64,000 nt of DNA from Halomicrobium salinisoli (GTDB taxonomy: Archaea; Halobacteriota; Halobacteria; Halobacteriales; Haloarculaceae): positions 2,170,001 through 2,234,000 of the forward strand of contig NZ_CP084463.1 in assembly GCF_020405185.1 (NCBI RefSeq), given 5' to 3'. The translations under genes and the position numbers were made by a program. How positions within the stretch are numbered: position 1 is the first letter of the stretch; every line of letters begins with the position of its first letter. Shown here one piece after another: positions 40,144-49,227 of this stretch. The notes beneath the pieces are model-generated. The model saw nothing but the letters and a program-made list of their open reading frames with translations, did no database searches and had not been told where the DNA came from.

Positions 40144-40217
40144 GGGTTCGGGCGGATTTGAACCGCCGGCCTCCTCCATGTCAAGGAGGTGTCATAACCA
40201 ACCTAGACCACGAACCC
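40144..40217 (-). tRNA. tRNA-Val (anticodon GAC)
   Basis: Read on the minus strand, the acceptor stem GGGTTCG (40217-40211) pairs with CGAACCC (40151-40145) with discriminator A at 40144. The anticodon stem CCTCC/GGAGG encloses TTGACAT with anticodon GAC; the T-arm is GGCGGTTCAAATCCGCC. No intron. A TATA-like TTCAATTATACC (40259-40270, minus strand) lies about 45 bp upstream. No downstream copies of the 3' end are seen, unlike tRNA-Gly and tRNA-Met. Confidence 0.95.
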
Positions 40218-40310
40218 TGGCTGGCTTCCCTCTGTCTGCACTCAATCGTTGTCCGGGGGTATAATTGAAGGTTTCGGAACCGCCGTGCGGTGATGGGATG
40301 GGAACACCGC

Positions 40311-41162
40311 TCACACGAGGCCGAGCATCCAGAGCGTCCCCAGGGTGCCGAGGACCAGCGCGACGGCGCCGCCGGCGACGGGAAGCCGGAATCCGGCCCG
40401 GTACTCGGCCTCGATGCCGTCCTCGCTCTGGTCGGAGACGATCATGAGGCTGTCGTCGGGCTCTGTCACGTGGGCGTCTCGGGGTCGGAGCCGCTCGCGG
40501 CTCGGATCGGTGGCGTCCTCCGCGCGTCCGAGGACGTACGCGTCGTCGCCCGGCGCGAGGATCGCCTCCTTGTAGCGCCGCCGTCCGTGCTTCCGGCCGA
40601 CGTCGACCGCGTTCGTGATCGACCCGGTGTCCTCGTAGAGGCCGTGCTCGGCGTGGAGGTCGGCGATGCGGTCGGGGACGGGTTCGTCGGGGGCGAGTTC
40701 GGCCCGCACGTCGAAGGTCTCGAACTCCAGCAGGACGTCGTCCAGCCGGACGCCGTCGGACGCGGTGATGCCCGTCGTCTGGGTCCACTTGCCGGCGGCG
40801 TCGGACTTCGAGACCGGGTCGACGTCGATCGCGCCGGTGTCGTCCGCGACGGCGAACGGCGCGACCTCGACGCCGCGGGCGACCTCGCGCCAGTGGGAGG
40901 TGTCGCCGCGCTCGTCCCACTCCTCGACCGTCCACGCGGCGGCGACCGCCTCGCGACCGGTCACGGGCGCCTCGACGGGGCCGTCGCCCGGGCGCGCGGT
41001 GCCCTCTATCTCGACCGGCCCCGGGGACGCCGTCTCGCGGATCGGCGTCGGATCCAGGTCAGCCATCGCGGCGTACACGCGCCGGCGCTTCCAGCCGGTG
41101 TAGAGCCCGACGGCGCCCAGCGTGGCGATCACCGCGGGGACCGCGACTGCCTCCGAAACCAT
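40311..41162 (-). CDS. GIDE-domain (MULAN-like) membrane protein
   Basis: This 283-residue protein has an N-terminal transmembrane helix (VSEAVAVPAVIATLGAVGLYTGWKRRR), a GIDE domain (residues about 35-250: VEIEGTARPG...EAPVTGREAVAAAWTVEEWDERGDTSHWREVARGVEVAPFAVADDTGAIDVDP), and a C-terminal helix (FRLPVAGGAVALVLGTLGTLWMLG). The domain was named from the E3 ligase MULAN, but no RING is present. Prokaryotic members are uncharacterised. The ATG at 41162 is chosen. It is divergent from the trp operon. Confidence 0.8.
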   Translation of the reverse strand: MVSEAVAVPAVIATLGAVGLYTGWKRRRVYAAMADLDPTPIRETASPGPVEIEGTARPGDGPVEAPVTGREAVAAAWTVEEWDERGDTSHWREVARGVEVAPFAVADDTGAIDVDPVSKSDAAGKWTQTTGITASDGVRLDDVLLEFETFDVRAELAPDEPVPDRIADLHAEHGLYEDTGSITNAVDVGRKHGRRRYKEAILAPGDDAYVLGRAEDATDPSRERLRPRDAHVTEPDDSLMIVSDQSEDGIEAEYRAGFRLPVAGGAVALVLGTLGTLWMLGLV

Positions 41163-41238
41163 GCCGGTCGGATTCCGCATACCCGCACGTAAGCCTGATG
41201 GGCGAGTGAGGGGTTCGACGGGGCCGCAGTCCCGAAGC

Positions 41239-41247
41239 CCTTAATAC
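41239..41247 (+). promoter_or_regulatory. TATA box of the trpDFEG operon
   Basis: CCTTAATAC lies 52-60 bp upstream of the trpD ATG, giving a leader of about 30 nt. No attenuator-like Trp-rich leader peptide is visible. Confidence 0.6.
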
Positions 41248-41298
41248 GATGAACGGATTTGTACATCACAACACGAAGTAGTCCATCGGTGACTCACA

Positions 41299-42297
41299 AT
41301 GCAGGGATACATCGAGCGCGTGACGGAGGGGGAGGACCTGAGCCAGGCCGAGGCCCGCGAGGCGGCGGCCGCGGTCTTCGAGGACGCCACGGAGGCGCAG
41401 ATCGGCGCCCTGCTGGCGGCGCTGCGGGCCAAAGGCGAGACGGAGTCCGAGATCGCCGGCTTCGCCGAGGGGATGCGTAACGCGGCGAAGACGATCGAGC
41501 CCGAGCGCTCGCCGCTGGTCGACACCTGCGGCACGGGCGGGGACGATTACGACACGATCAACGTCTCGACGACCAGCGCCATCGTCGCCTCGGGGGCGGG
41601 CGTGCCGGTGGCCAAGCACGGCAACTACTCGGTCTCCTCGTCGTCGGGTAGCTCGGACGTGCTGGAGGAGGTCGGCGTGACGCTGGAGAGCGACCCCGCG
41701 GCGGTCGAGGACACCATCGAGACGCACGGCATCGGCTACATGCACGCGCCGGAGTTCCACCCGGCGATGAAGGCCGTCATCGGCCCGCGGAAGGAACTGG
41801 GGATGCGGACCATCTTCAACGTCCTCGGACCGCTGACGAACCCGGCGGGCGCGGAGGCGCAGGTGATGGGCGTCTACGACGACGACCTCGTCCCGCTGAT
41901 CGCGGAAGCGATGGCGAACATGGACGTCGAGCGCGCGATGGTCGTCCACGGGTCGGGCATGGACGAGGTCACCGTCCACGACGAGACGACGGTCGCAGAG
42001 GTCGACGGGAGCGACGTCGAGGAGTACACGCTGGCGCCCGAGGACGTCGGCCTCCGGCAGCACGACATCGAGGCCGTCGCCGGCGGGACGCCCGCGGAGA
42101 ACGCCGCCGACCTGCGCGGCATCGTCGAGGGCGACGTCGGCGGCGCCAAGCGGGATATCATCCTCGCGAACGCAGGCGCGGCCGCCTACGTCGCCGGCGT
42201 GGCCGACTCCCACCGCGACGGCGTGGAACTGGCCGCGCGGGCCATCGACGACGGCGACGCGGGCGAGAAGCTCGACGACCTCCGCGGGGCGGCATGA
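41299..42297 (+). CDS. trpD: Anthranilate phosphoribosyltransferase TrpD
   Basis: This 332-residue enzyme transfers phosphoribose from PRPP to anthranilate. The PRPP/Mg site motifs are VDTCGTGGDDYDTINVSTTSAIVASGAGVPVAKHGNYSVSSSSGSSDVLE, and FNVLGPLTNPAGA and VHGSGMDEVT follow, all diagnostic. It is the first gene of a four-gene operon with 4-bp ATGA overlaps at each junction, implying tight coupling. Length is typical. Confidence 0.97.
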   Translation: MQGYIERVTEGEDLSQAEAREAAAAVFEDATEAQIGALLAALRAKGETESEIAGFAEGMRNAAKTIEPERSPLVDTCGTGGDDYDTINVSTTSAIVASGAGVPVAKHGNYSVSSSSGSSDVLEEVGVTLESDPAAVEDTIETHGIGYMHAPEFHPAMKAVIGPRKELGMRTIFNVLGPLTNPAGAEAQVMGVYDDDLVPLIAEAMANMDVERAMVVHGSGMDEVTVHDETTVAEVDGSDVEEYTLAPEDVGLRQHDIEAVAGGTPAENAADLRGIVEGDVGGAKRDIILANAGAAAYVAGVADSHRDGVELAARAIDDGDAGEKLDDLRGAA

Positions 42298-42977
42298 CGC
42301 GCGTGAAGGTCTGCGGGACGACCCGGGTCGAGGACCGCGACGCGGCGGTCGCCGCCGGCGCCGACGCGGTCGGCGTCATCAGCGAGGTCCCCGTGGACAC
42401 GCCCCGCGAGGTCGACCCGGAGACGGCGGCCGACCTCCTCGCCGGCGTCCCGCCGCTGGTGACGGCCGTCCTGGTGACGATGCCCGACTCGGTGCAGGAC
42501 GCCGTGACCCTCGCCGAGCGCGTCCGGCCGGACGCCGTCCAGGTCCACGGCGGGCTCGACCCCGCCGAGGTGGGCGCGCTGCGCCGGCGCGTCGACGCGC
42601 AGGTGCTCGCGGTGACCGACGCCGAGAGCGGCGACGCGGCCGACTACGCGGCCGTCGCCGACGCCCTGCTGGTCGACTCCGTCGGCGAGGACGGCGGCGG
42701 CGGCACCGGCGAGACCCACGACTGGGAGCGGACGCGCGACCTCGTGGCCGACCTCGACGTTCCGGTCCTGTTGGCCGGCGGGCTCACGCCCGACAACGTC
42801 GGCGAGGCGGTCGAGACGGTCGAACCGTTCGGCGTGGACGTCGCCTCCGGCGTCGAGTCGGCGGGCGGCGTCAAGGACCGCGACGCCGTCGAGCGGTTCG
42901 TCGCGGCGGCGACGGCGGCGGGCGTCGACGGTGACGCGTCCGCGGACGCCGCCGACGCCGGGGAGGTGTCGCCGTGA
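42294..42977 (+). CDS. trpF: Phosphoribosylanthranilate isomerase TrpF
   Basis: This 227-residue TIM barrel has the active-site Cys in VKVCGTTRVEDRDAAVAAGADAVGVI, VQVHGGLDPAEV and LAGGLTPDNVGEAVETVEPFGVDVASGVESAGGVKDRDAVERFV. It converts phosphoribosylanthranilate to the ribulose form CdRP. The start overlaps trpD by 4 bp. The C-terminal ~20 residues are Ala/Asp-rich and probably flexible. Confidence 0.96.
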   Translation: MTRVKVCGTTRVEDRDAAVAAGADAVGVISEVPVDTPREVDPETAADLLAGVPPLVTAVLVTMPDSVQDAVTLAERVRPDAVQVHGGLDPAEVGALRRRVDAQVLAVTDAESGDAADYAAVADALLVDSVGEDGGGGTGETHDWERTRDLVADLDVPVLLAGGLTPDNVGEAVETVEPFGVDVASGVESAGGVKDRDAVERFVAAATAAGVDGDASADAADAGEVSP

Positions 42978-44599
42978 GTCCCGAACTCGACTACGGTCGC
43001 GGGGCGTTCGCCGACCTGGCCGACGCCGACGGTCCCGCGGTGGTCCGGACGGTCGCCGAGCTGGACGTCGACGTCGAACCGCTTGCGGCCTACGCGGCGC
43101 TGACCGGGCGCACGACCGACCGCGAGCACAGCGAGTACGCCTTCCTGCTGGAGAGCGCCGAGAAGGTCGCCTCCAGCGACCCGGACGGCGCGTTCGCGCC
43201 GCGGACCGACGACCGCCACGCGCGCTATTCCTTCGTGGGCTACGACCCCGACGCGGTCGTCACCGTCGACGGGGAGACCCGCGTCCGTGCGTTCGACGAC
43301 CGGATCGCTGACCTCGTGACCGCCGACGGCGGCGACGCGCTCGACGACCTCCGGGCGGCGATGCCCGACGTCGACCTGCGCGGGTTCCCGGACCGCGACC
43401 GCCAGCACCTCGACGGCGGCCTCGTCGGCTTCCTGGCCTACGACGCCGTCTACGACCTCTGGCTCGACGAGGTCGGCCTGGAGCGCCCGGACTCGCGGTT
43501 CCCCGACGCCCAGTTCGTCCTCACGACTGCGACGCTGCGGTTCGACCACGTCGAGGACACCGTCTCGCTGGTTTTCACCCCGGTCGTTCGGGCCGACGAG
43601 GACGCCGGCGAGCGCTACGGCGAACTCCTCGCCGAGGCCGCGGCCGTCGAGAGCGCCCTGCAGGACGCTGACTCCCTCGAAACGTGCGGGTTCGTCCGCG
43701 AGCGCGAGGAGGCGGGCCCGAAAGACGAGTACGAGGACGCCGTCGAGCGGGCCAAGGAGTACGTCCTCAGCGGCGACATCTACCAGGGCGTCATCTCCCG
43801 CAAGCGCGAGCTGTACGGCGAGATGGACCCGCTCGGGCTCTACGAGTCGCTGCGGGCGGTCAACCCATCGCCGTACATGTACCTGCTGGACTACGACGGC
43901 CTGAGCGTCGTCGGCGCCAGCCCGGAGACGCTGGTCTCCGTCGCTGACGACCACGTCGTCTCCAACCCCATCGCGGGGACGTGTCCCCGCGGCAACAGCC
44001 CCGTCGAGGACCGCCGGCTGGCCGGCGAGATGCTCGCGGACGGCAAGGAGCGCGCCGAGCACACGATGCTGGTCGACCTGGCGCGCAACGACGTCCGCCG
44101 CGTCGCCGAGGCCGGCTCGGTCCGCGTCGAGGAGTTCATGAACGTGCTGAAGTACAGCCACGTTCAGCACATCGAGTCGACGGTGACGGGGACGCTGGCC
44201 GACGACTGCGACGCGTTCGACGCGGCCCGGGCGACCTTCCCGGCCGGCACCCTCTCCGGGGCCCCGAAGATCCGCGCCATGGAGATCATTGACGAACTGG
44301 AGCGGTCGCCCCGCGGCCTCTACGGCGGCGGCGTCGGCTACTTCTCGTGGACCGGCGACGTCGACATGGCAATCGTGATCCGGTCGGCGACCATCGAGGA
44401 GGCGGCGGACGACACCCAGCGCACGACCGTCCAGGCCGGCGCCGGCATCGTCGCCGACTCGGTCCCCGAGAGCGAGTACGAGGAGACGGAGAACAAGATG
44501 CGCGGCGTGCTCGACGCCGTCGACCGGATCGAACAGTCCGCGGACGTCGACGAGTCCGCTGCGGCGCCCGCCGAAGCGGCCGAGGAGGTGTCCCGATGA
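42974..44599 (+). CDS. trpE: Anthranilate synthase component I TrpE
   Basis: This 541-residue chorismate-utilising enzyme has the catalytic region GDIYQGVISRKRELYGEMDPLGLYESLRAVNPSPYMYLLDYDGLSVVGASPETLV, NPIAGTCPRGNSPVEDRRLAGEMLADGKERAEHTMLVDLARNDVRRVAEAGSV, and AGTLSGAPKIRAMEIIDELE. The feedback-type Trp site is likely in the N-terminal part, where EYAFLLESAEKVASSDPDGAFAPRTDDRHARYSFVGYDP resembles the LLES motif. It partners with TrpG. The start overlaps trpF by 4 bp; an acidic tail is typical of the organism. Confidence 0.97.
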   Translation: MSPELDYGRGAFADLADADGPAVVRTVAELDVDVEPLAAYAALTGRTTDREHSEYAFLLESAEKVASSDPDGAFAPRTDDRHARYSFVGYDPDAVVTVDGETRVRAFDDRIADLVTADGGDALDDLRAAMPDVDLRGFPDRDRQHLDGGLVGFLAYDAVYDLWLDEVGLERPDSRFPDAQFVLTTATLRFDHVEDTVSLVFTPVVRADEDAGERYGELLAEAAAVESALQDADSLETCGFVREREEAGPKDEYEDAVERAKEYVLSGDIYQGVISRKRELYGEMDPLGLYESLRAVNPSPYMYLLDYDGLSVVGASPETLVSVADDHVVSNPIAGTCPRGNSPVEDRRLAGEMLADGKERAEHTMLVDLARNDVRRVAEAGSVRVEEFMNVLKYSHVQHIESTVTGTLADDCDAFDAARATFPAGTLSGAPKIRAMEIIDELERSPRGLYGGGVGYFSWTGDVDMAIVIRSATIEEAADDTQRTTVQAGAGIVADSVPESEYEETENKMRGVLDAVDRIEQSADVDESAAAPAEAAEEVSR

Positions 44600-45207
44600 G
44601 CGTGTCAACCGCCGACCAGCGGCGCGTCCTCTTCGTGGACAACTTCGACTCGTTCACGTACAACCTCGTCGAGTACGTCTCCGAGCACGCCGAGACGGAG
44701 GTCGTCCGGAACACGGCGTCGCTGGCAGACGTCGAGGCGACCGACCCCGACGCCATCGTCATCTCGCCGGGGCCGGGCCACCCCGAGAACGAACGTGACG
44801 TGGGCGTCACGCTGGACGTCCTCCGCGAGGTCAGCCCCGAGGTGCCGACGCTGGGCGTCTGCCTGGGTCTGGAAGCGGCCGTCTACGCCTACGGCGGCGA
44901 GGTCGGCCGGGCGCCGGAGCCGATCCACGGCAAGGCCTTCCCCGTCGAGCACGACGGCGAGGGCGTCTTCGCCGGCCTCGAACAGGGCTTCCAGGGCGGG
45001 CGCTACCACTCGCTGGTCGCCACCGAGGTACCGGACTGCTTCGACGTGACCGCGACGACGGAGGTCGAGGGCGAGGACGGTCCCGAGGAACTGGTGATGG
45101 GCGTCCGCCACCGCGAGCACCCCATCGAGGCCGTCCAGTTCCACCCCGAGTCGGTGCTGACCGCGGTGGGCCACGACGTCATTCGGAACTTCCTCGACGG
45201 GGTCTGA
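44596..45207 (+). CDS. trpG: Anthranilate synthase component II (glutamine amidotransferase) TrpG
   Basis: This 203-residue class I amidotransferase has the nucleophile Cys in TLGVCLGLEAAVYAYGG, the catalytic His-x-Glu in AVQFHPESVLT, and the oxyanion region DNFDSFTYNLVEYVSEH and ISPGPGHPENERDVG. It supplies ammonia from glutamine to TrpE. The start overlaps trpE by 4 bp. The ATG at 44596 was chosen over a long upstream frame that is antisense-like. Confidence 0.96.
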   Translation: MSVSTADQRRVLFVDNFDSFTYNLVEYVSEHAETEVVRNTASLADVEATDPDAIVISPGPGHPENERDVGVTLDVLREVSPEVPTLGVCLGLEAAVYAYGGEVGRAPEPIHGKAFPVEHDGEGVFAGLEQGFQGGRYHSLVATEVPDCFDVTATTEVEGEDGPEELVMGVRHREHPIEAVQFHPESVLTAVGHDVIRNFLDGV

Positions 45208-45246
45208 ACCTCGCGGCCGTCCGCGGCGTCGACCGTGTTCGCCGCT

Positions 45247-45426
45247 TCAGAGCACCGAGATTCCCACGGCGCCCAGCACCCACAGCACCGCGACCGCCAC
45301 CGCCGCCAGGAGCACGAGCTTCCAGGCGACGCGCAACACGAGTCGACCCACGAGGATGACGGCCAGGAGGGCGATCAGGCCGAGCAGCAGCGTGGGCGGC
45401 GAACCGAGTGCAGCGAACTGGAACAT
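45247..45426 (-). CDS. Small hydrophobic membrane protein
   Basis: The 59-residue product MFQFAALGSPPTLLLGLIALLAVILVGRLVLRVAWKLVLLAAVAVAVLWVLGAVGISVL has two transmembrane helices separated by an Arg/Lys turn. The ATG at 45426 is preferred because a TATA-like ACATATG (45451-45457, minus strand) lies 25-31 bp upstream. Its function is unknown. It is convergent with trpG. Confidence 0.6.
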   Translation of the reverse strand: MFQFAALGSPPTLLLGLIALLAVILVGRLVLRVAWKLVLLAAVAVAVLWVLGAVGISVL

Positions 45427-45966
45427 ACCTGAACCTGCGCGCCACGCGGCATATGTCTTGTCGCCGGGACGGTCCTCGCACGCGATCAGCACGCGCTGTC
45501 CGTCCCCGCTGCGCGGGCGCGCTCGACCCCGAACCTATCAGAAATCAAAACCGAGTGAAGGCGCCGGGGTGAAGACGACCGAGAGTGGGCGGATACGTGA
45601 CTTCTGATCGATGCCACTCCTTCACGTCGATTGACCGTTTCGACTGAAGGCCTGCCGCCGTCGCTCGATTCTCGATCGCAAGGTTCACTTTCACTGTGGT
45701 CCAATACGATTAATAAGCGGTCGGCAACTGCTAGATACCGCACGCGAAGACCGCCCGGTTCGCGCTGGATCGCGGCTGATATTACCCACCAGTGATATGT
45801 TCGAACAGACCTTCGAACGCCCGGTATCGTCCGCCACACGGCGGACCGATCCTCGGGTTATTTAGCCATCCAAGCAAACACCAATGTCGTCACGAATGAA
45901 CGCGGTTCTACCAGTCACAGCACGGAGTACGGTTCGACGGAGCGACGCCGTCGGGAGGCACGAGGC
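45427..45966. other. Gene-free region before the class II ribonucleotide reductase
   Basis: No ORF is convincing. Inverted matches ATCAGAA (45537) / TTCTGAT (45602) with an inner GTGAAGG/CCTTCAC make a loose hairpin. An AT-rich stretch with ATTAATAAG (45710) may be an upstream promoter. The TATA for nrdJ is GGTTATTTAGCC (45857-45867), giving a leader of about 75 nt. I found no conserved cobalamin-riboswitch core by eye. Confidence 0.45.
45857..45867 (+). promoter_or_regulatory. TATA box of the class II RNR gene
   Basis: GTTATTTAGCC lies 100-110 bp before the ATG. The leader (about 75 nt) ends with GGGAGG (45954-45959), a Shine-Dalgarno-like sequence 8 nt before the start, unusual where most promoters look leaderless. 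Confidence 0.5.
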
Positions 45967-48900
45967 ATGAGCGACACGGATCTCTCGATCGACGAGGTCG
46001 ACCTGCCGATCAAGCGCACCACGGGGGACACGCTCGAGGAGCGCCTGACCGACAACGCCTACCACAACATCCTGCCCGCCCGCTACCTCCGCAAGGACGC
46101 GGACGGCGAACTCGTCGAGTCCCAGGAGGACCTCTTCGAGCGCGTCGCGAAGAACATCGCCCTCGCCGAGGCCGTCTTCGAGGCCGAGAAGCGCGACGTC
46201 GAGGTCACCGTCTCGCCCGACCAGCTCAAGCCCGACCACCCGCGCCGCGACGAGCTGGCCGAGGAGGTCTTCGGCAAGGGCACGACTGCCGACGACGACG
46301 TCGAGACGGCGCTGTCGATCTACAACGTCAACAAGTTCGCCTACGAGACGCTGGTCCCCGAGCTGCCCGACGGGGTCCGCGAGCACGTCGAGGAGAAGGC
46401 CGCGGAGTTCCAGGGCCTGATGGAGGACCTCTCCTTCATGCCCAACTCCCCGACCCTGATGAACGCCGGGGACGAGCTCCAGCAGCTCTCGGCCTGCTTC
46501 GTCGACTCGCCGGCGGACGACATCGACGACATCCACCAGACGGCCAAGGAGGCCGCGCAGGTGTTCCAGTCCGGCGGCGGCATGGGCTACGCCTTCTGGC
46601 AGCTGCGCCCCTACGGCGACCCCGTCGGCTCCACCGGCGGCATCGCGTCGGGCCCCATCACGTTCATGCGCACGTACGACCAGATGTGCGAGACGATCGC
46701 GCAGGGCGGCGCCCGCCGCGGCGCCCAGATGGGCGTCATGCGCGTCTCCCACCCCGACGTCATCCAGTTCATCCACGCGAAGAACAAGGACGTCTCCCTG
46801 GCGGAGACCCTGCGCCTGAACGACCCCGACGACTTCACGCACAACTCCTTCGCCGAGGCCCTGGAGGAGGCCCGCGAGCTGATCGACGACGACGGGAAGG
46901 TCCCCAAGCACCTCCGCAACGCCGTCGAGGGCCACCTCTCTAACTTCAACATCTCCGTCGGGATCACCGACGACTTCATGGAGGCCCTGCAGAACGGCGA
47001 GGACTTCACCTTCACCAACCCGCGCACGGGAGAGGCTCACATCGCTACGGAGCAGACCAAAGAGCTGTACGACATGTTCGGCCTCGGCGAGTACGTCGAG
47101 GTCGGCGAGCCGCTGACGATCCCCGCCGAGGAACTCTGGCGGGACATCGTCGAGGGCGCCCACGAGAACGGCGAGCCCGGCGTGATCTATCTGGAACGGG
47201 TCAACAAGCAGCACTCCTTCGACGTCGAGGAGCACCCCGACCACCGCATCCTCGCGACGAACCCCTGCGGCGAGCAGCCCCTCGAGGAGTACGAGGCCTG
47301 CAACCTCGGCCACATCAACCTCTCGACGCTGGCCGACCAGACGGCGCCCGACTGGCGCGTCTGGTCCGAGCGCCACGCCGACGAGTACGACAGTCTGGAG
47401 GACGCCGTCGACGCCTTCCTCGACGAGGCGCTGGACGTCGAGGACTTCCGGCGCCGCATCGAGCTGGGCACACGGTTCCTCGAGAACGTCGTCACGATGT
47501 CGGACTTCCCGGTCCCGAAGATCGAGGAGAAGGTCCGCGAGATGCGCAAGATCGGCCTGGGCATCATGGGCCTGGCCCAGCTGTACATCCAGCTCGGCGT
47601 GAAGTACGGCAGCGACGAGGCCAACGAGATCGCCCGCCAGGTCATGCGCGACATCAACCACGGCTCCAAGCGGGCCAGCCACGAGCTCGCACAGGACCGC
47701 GGGAGCTTCGACGAGTGGGGCAAGTCCAAGTACGCGAACCCCACGGAGTACCCCGAGTGGTTCGAGAAGCAGACCGGCCTCGACCCCGAGGAGTGGGCAG
47801 ACGGCTTCCCGATCCGGAACCACAACACGACGACCATCGCCCCGACCGGGACGACGTCGATGGTGGGCAACACCTCCGGCGGCTGTGAGCCCATCTACAA
47901 CGTCGCCTACTACAAGAACGTCTCCGACGACGTCCAGGGCGACGAGATGCTCGTCGAGTTCGACGACTACTTCCTGCGGACGCTGGAGGCCAACGACATC
48001 GACGTCGAGGAGGTCAAGCTCGAGGCCCAGGAGCAGATGTCGAACAACGAGTTCGACGGCGTCGAGGGCCTCTCGACGGTGCCGGACGCCATCGGCGAGC
48101 TGTTCGTCACGACCGGCGACCTGACGCCCAAGCAGCACGCCTCGATCCAGTGCGCATGCCAGCAGGGCGTCGACTCCGCCATCTCGAAGACCGTCAACGC
48201 GCCAAACGACTCCTCCGTCGAGGACGCCGCGGAGGTCTTCGAGTACATCTACGAACACGGCGGCAAGGGCGTCACCTACTACCGCGACGGCACCCGCAGC
48301 AAGCAGGTGCTGACCACGCGCGCCCAGAACACCGAGTTCGCCGAGATGGACGAGGCCGAGGTCGTCGCCCAGATCGAGGAGATCTTCGGCGGCATCGAGG
48401 GCTTCCTCGAGCACGAGGCCGTCCAGGACGCCATCGACGAGTCCGTCGAGGAACTGCTGGACGTCGCCGACGGCGACGAGCGCGTCTACGCCGAGAAGCA
48501 GGCCCGTCCGGACGTCCTCCACGGCGTGACCCAGCGCATCGACACGGGCTACGGCAAGCTCTACGTCAACATCAATGAGGACCCCGAGACCGAGCGGCCG
48601 TTCGAGCTGTTCGCCAACATCGGCAACTCCGGCGGCTTCACCGCCTCCTTCACCGAGGCGCTGGCCAAGACCATCTCGACGGCGCTGCGCAGCGGCGTCG
48701 ACCCGCAGGAGATCGCCGACGAGCTACAGGGCATCCGCAGTCCGAAGGTCGCCTGGGACAAGGGCGAGCAGATCCAGTCCATCCCGGACGCCATCGGCAC
48801 CGCGATGCGCCGCTACCTCGACGGCGAGGTCGACAAGGCCTACCCGCAGCAGCAGACCCTCGAGGAGACCGCCGAGGACGACGCGGCCGACGACCAGAAC

Positions 48901-49101
48901 CGCCAGTCGCCCGCTCCGGAGACGGATGGAGGCGGCGTCGCCGCACAGAGCGGCGGTGACGACTCGGCGGGCAGTGAGACCGACCAGCAGTCGCTCATCG
49001 ACGCGGGCGAGAGCCCCGAGTGCCCCGAGTGCGGCGCGATGTCGCTGTACTACTCCGAGGGCTGCAAGACCTGCGAGTCCTGCGGCTGGTCCGAGTGCTG
49101 A
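45967..49101 (+). CDS. nrdJ: Adenosylcobalamin-dependent (class II) ribonucleoside-diphosphate reductase
   Basis: This 1044-residue enzyme reduces ribonucleotides to deoxyribonucleotides using B12. The class II hallmarks are FMPNSPTLMNAGDELQQLSACFVDSP (substrate-reducing Cys at about residue 176), NPCGEQPLEEYEACNLGHINLS (thiyl-radical Cys near 433), PTGTTSMVGNTSGGCEPIYNVAY and the B12-binding C-terminal half. A zinc-ribbon tail, CPECGAMSLYYSEGCKTCESCGW, ends the protein and probably carries the redox-active Cys. No intein is visible. The start ATG has a Shine-Dalgarno; the upstream leader is about 75 nt. Confidence 0.95.
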   Translation: MSDTDLSIDEVDLPIKRTTGDTLEERLTDNAYHNILPARYLRKDADGELVESQEDLFERVAKNIALAEAVFEAEKRDVEVTVSPDQLKPDHPRRDELAEEVFGKGTTADDDVETALSIYNVNKFAYETLVPELPDGVREHVEEKAAEFQGLMEDLSFMPNSPTLMNAGDELQQLSACFVDSPADDIDDIHQTAKEAAQVFQSGGGMGYAFWQLRPYGDPVGSTGGIASGPITFMRTYDQMCETIAQGGARRGAQMGVMRVSHPDVIQFIHAKNKDVSLAETLRLNDPDDFTHNSFAEALEEARELIDDDGKVPKHLRNAVEGHLSNFNISVGITDDFMEALQNGEDFTFTNPRTGEAHIATEQTKELYDMFGLGEYVEVGEPLTIPAEELWRDIVEGAHENGEPGVIYLERVNKQHSFDVEEHPDHRILATNPCGEQPLEEYEACNLGHINLSTLADQTAPDWRVWSERHADEYDSLEDAVDAFLDEALDVEDFRRRIELGTRFLENVVTMSDFPVPKIEEKVREMRKIGLGIMGLAQLYIQLGVKYGSDEANEIARQVMRDINHGSKRASHELAQDRGSFDEWGKSKYANPTEYPEWFEKQTGLDPEEWADGFPIRNHNTTTIAPTGTTSMVGNTSGGCEPIYNVAYYKNVSDDVQGDEMLVEFDDYFLRTLEANDIDVEEVKLEAQEQMSNNEFDGVEGLSTVPDAIGELFVTTGDLTPKQHASIQCACQQGVDSAISKTVNAPNDSSVEDAAEVFEYIYEHGGKGVTYYRDGTRSKQVLTTRAQNTEFAEMDEAEVVAQIEEIFGGIEGFLEHEAVQDAIDESVEELLDVADGDERVYAEKQARPDVLHGVTQRIDTGYGKLYVNINEDPETERPFELFANIGNSGGFTASFTEALAKTISTALRSGVDPQEIADELQGIRSPKVAWDKGEQIQSIPDAIGTAMRRYLDGEVDKAYPQQQTLEETAEDDAADDQNRQSPAPETDGGGVAAQSGGDDSAGSETDQQSLIDAGESPECPECGAMSLYYSEGCKTCESCGWSEC

Positions 49102-49128
49102 CGGTCCGGTGACTGGCGCCTGAGCCGC

Positions 49129-49165
49129 GTTTTCTCCCCCTTTCTCTCCTCTCTGCTTTCTCTCC
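49129..49165 (+). terminator. Pyrimidine-rich terminator after the RNR gene
   Basis: Directly after the stop is a run of T and C blocks (TTTTCTCCCCCTTTCTCTCC and on), the poly-T type signal that ends archaeal transcripts. No stem-loop is needed or seen. Confidence 0.6.
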
Positions 49166-49227
49166 GGCGCTCTCCGTTCTCGCGTCCGCCAGCGACGTCC
49201 GTGCGACCACGACGGCGGCTGGACTGG

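Noticed and set aside
45720..45966. Cobalamin riboswitch before the class II RNR gene
   Set aside because: I could not find the B12-box or four-way junction pattern; the leader is too short.
45862..48522. Minus-strand ORF of 886 codons overlapping the RNR gene
   Set aside because: It is exactly antisense to the well-supported nrdJ frame. High GC makes antisense frames open; its translation is low-complexity and matches no family I know.
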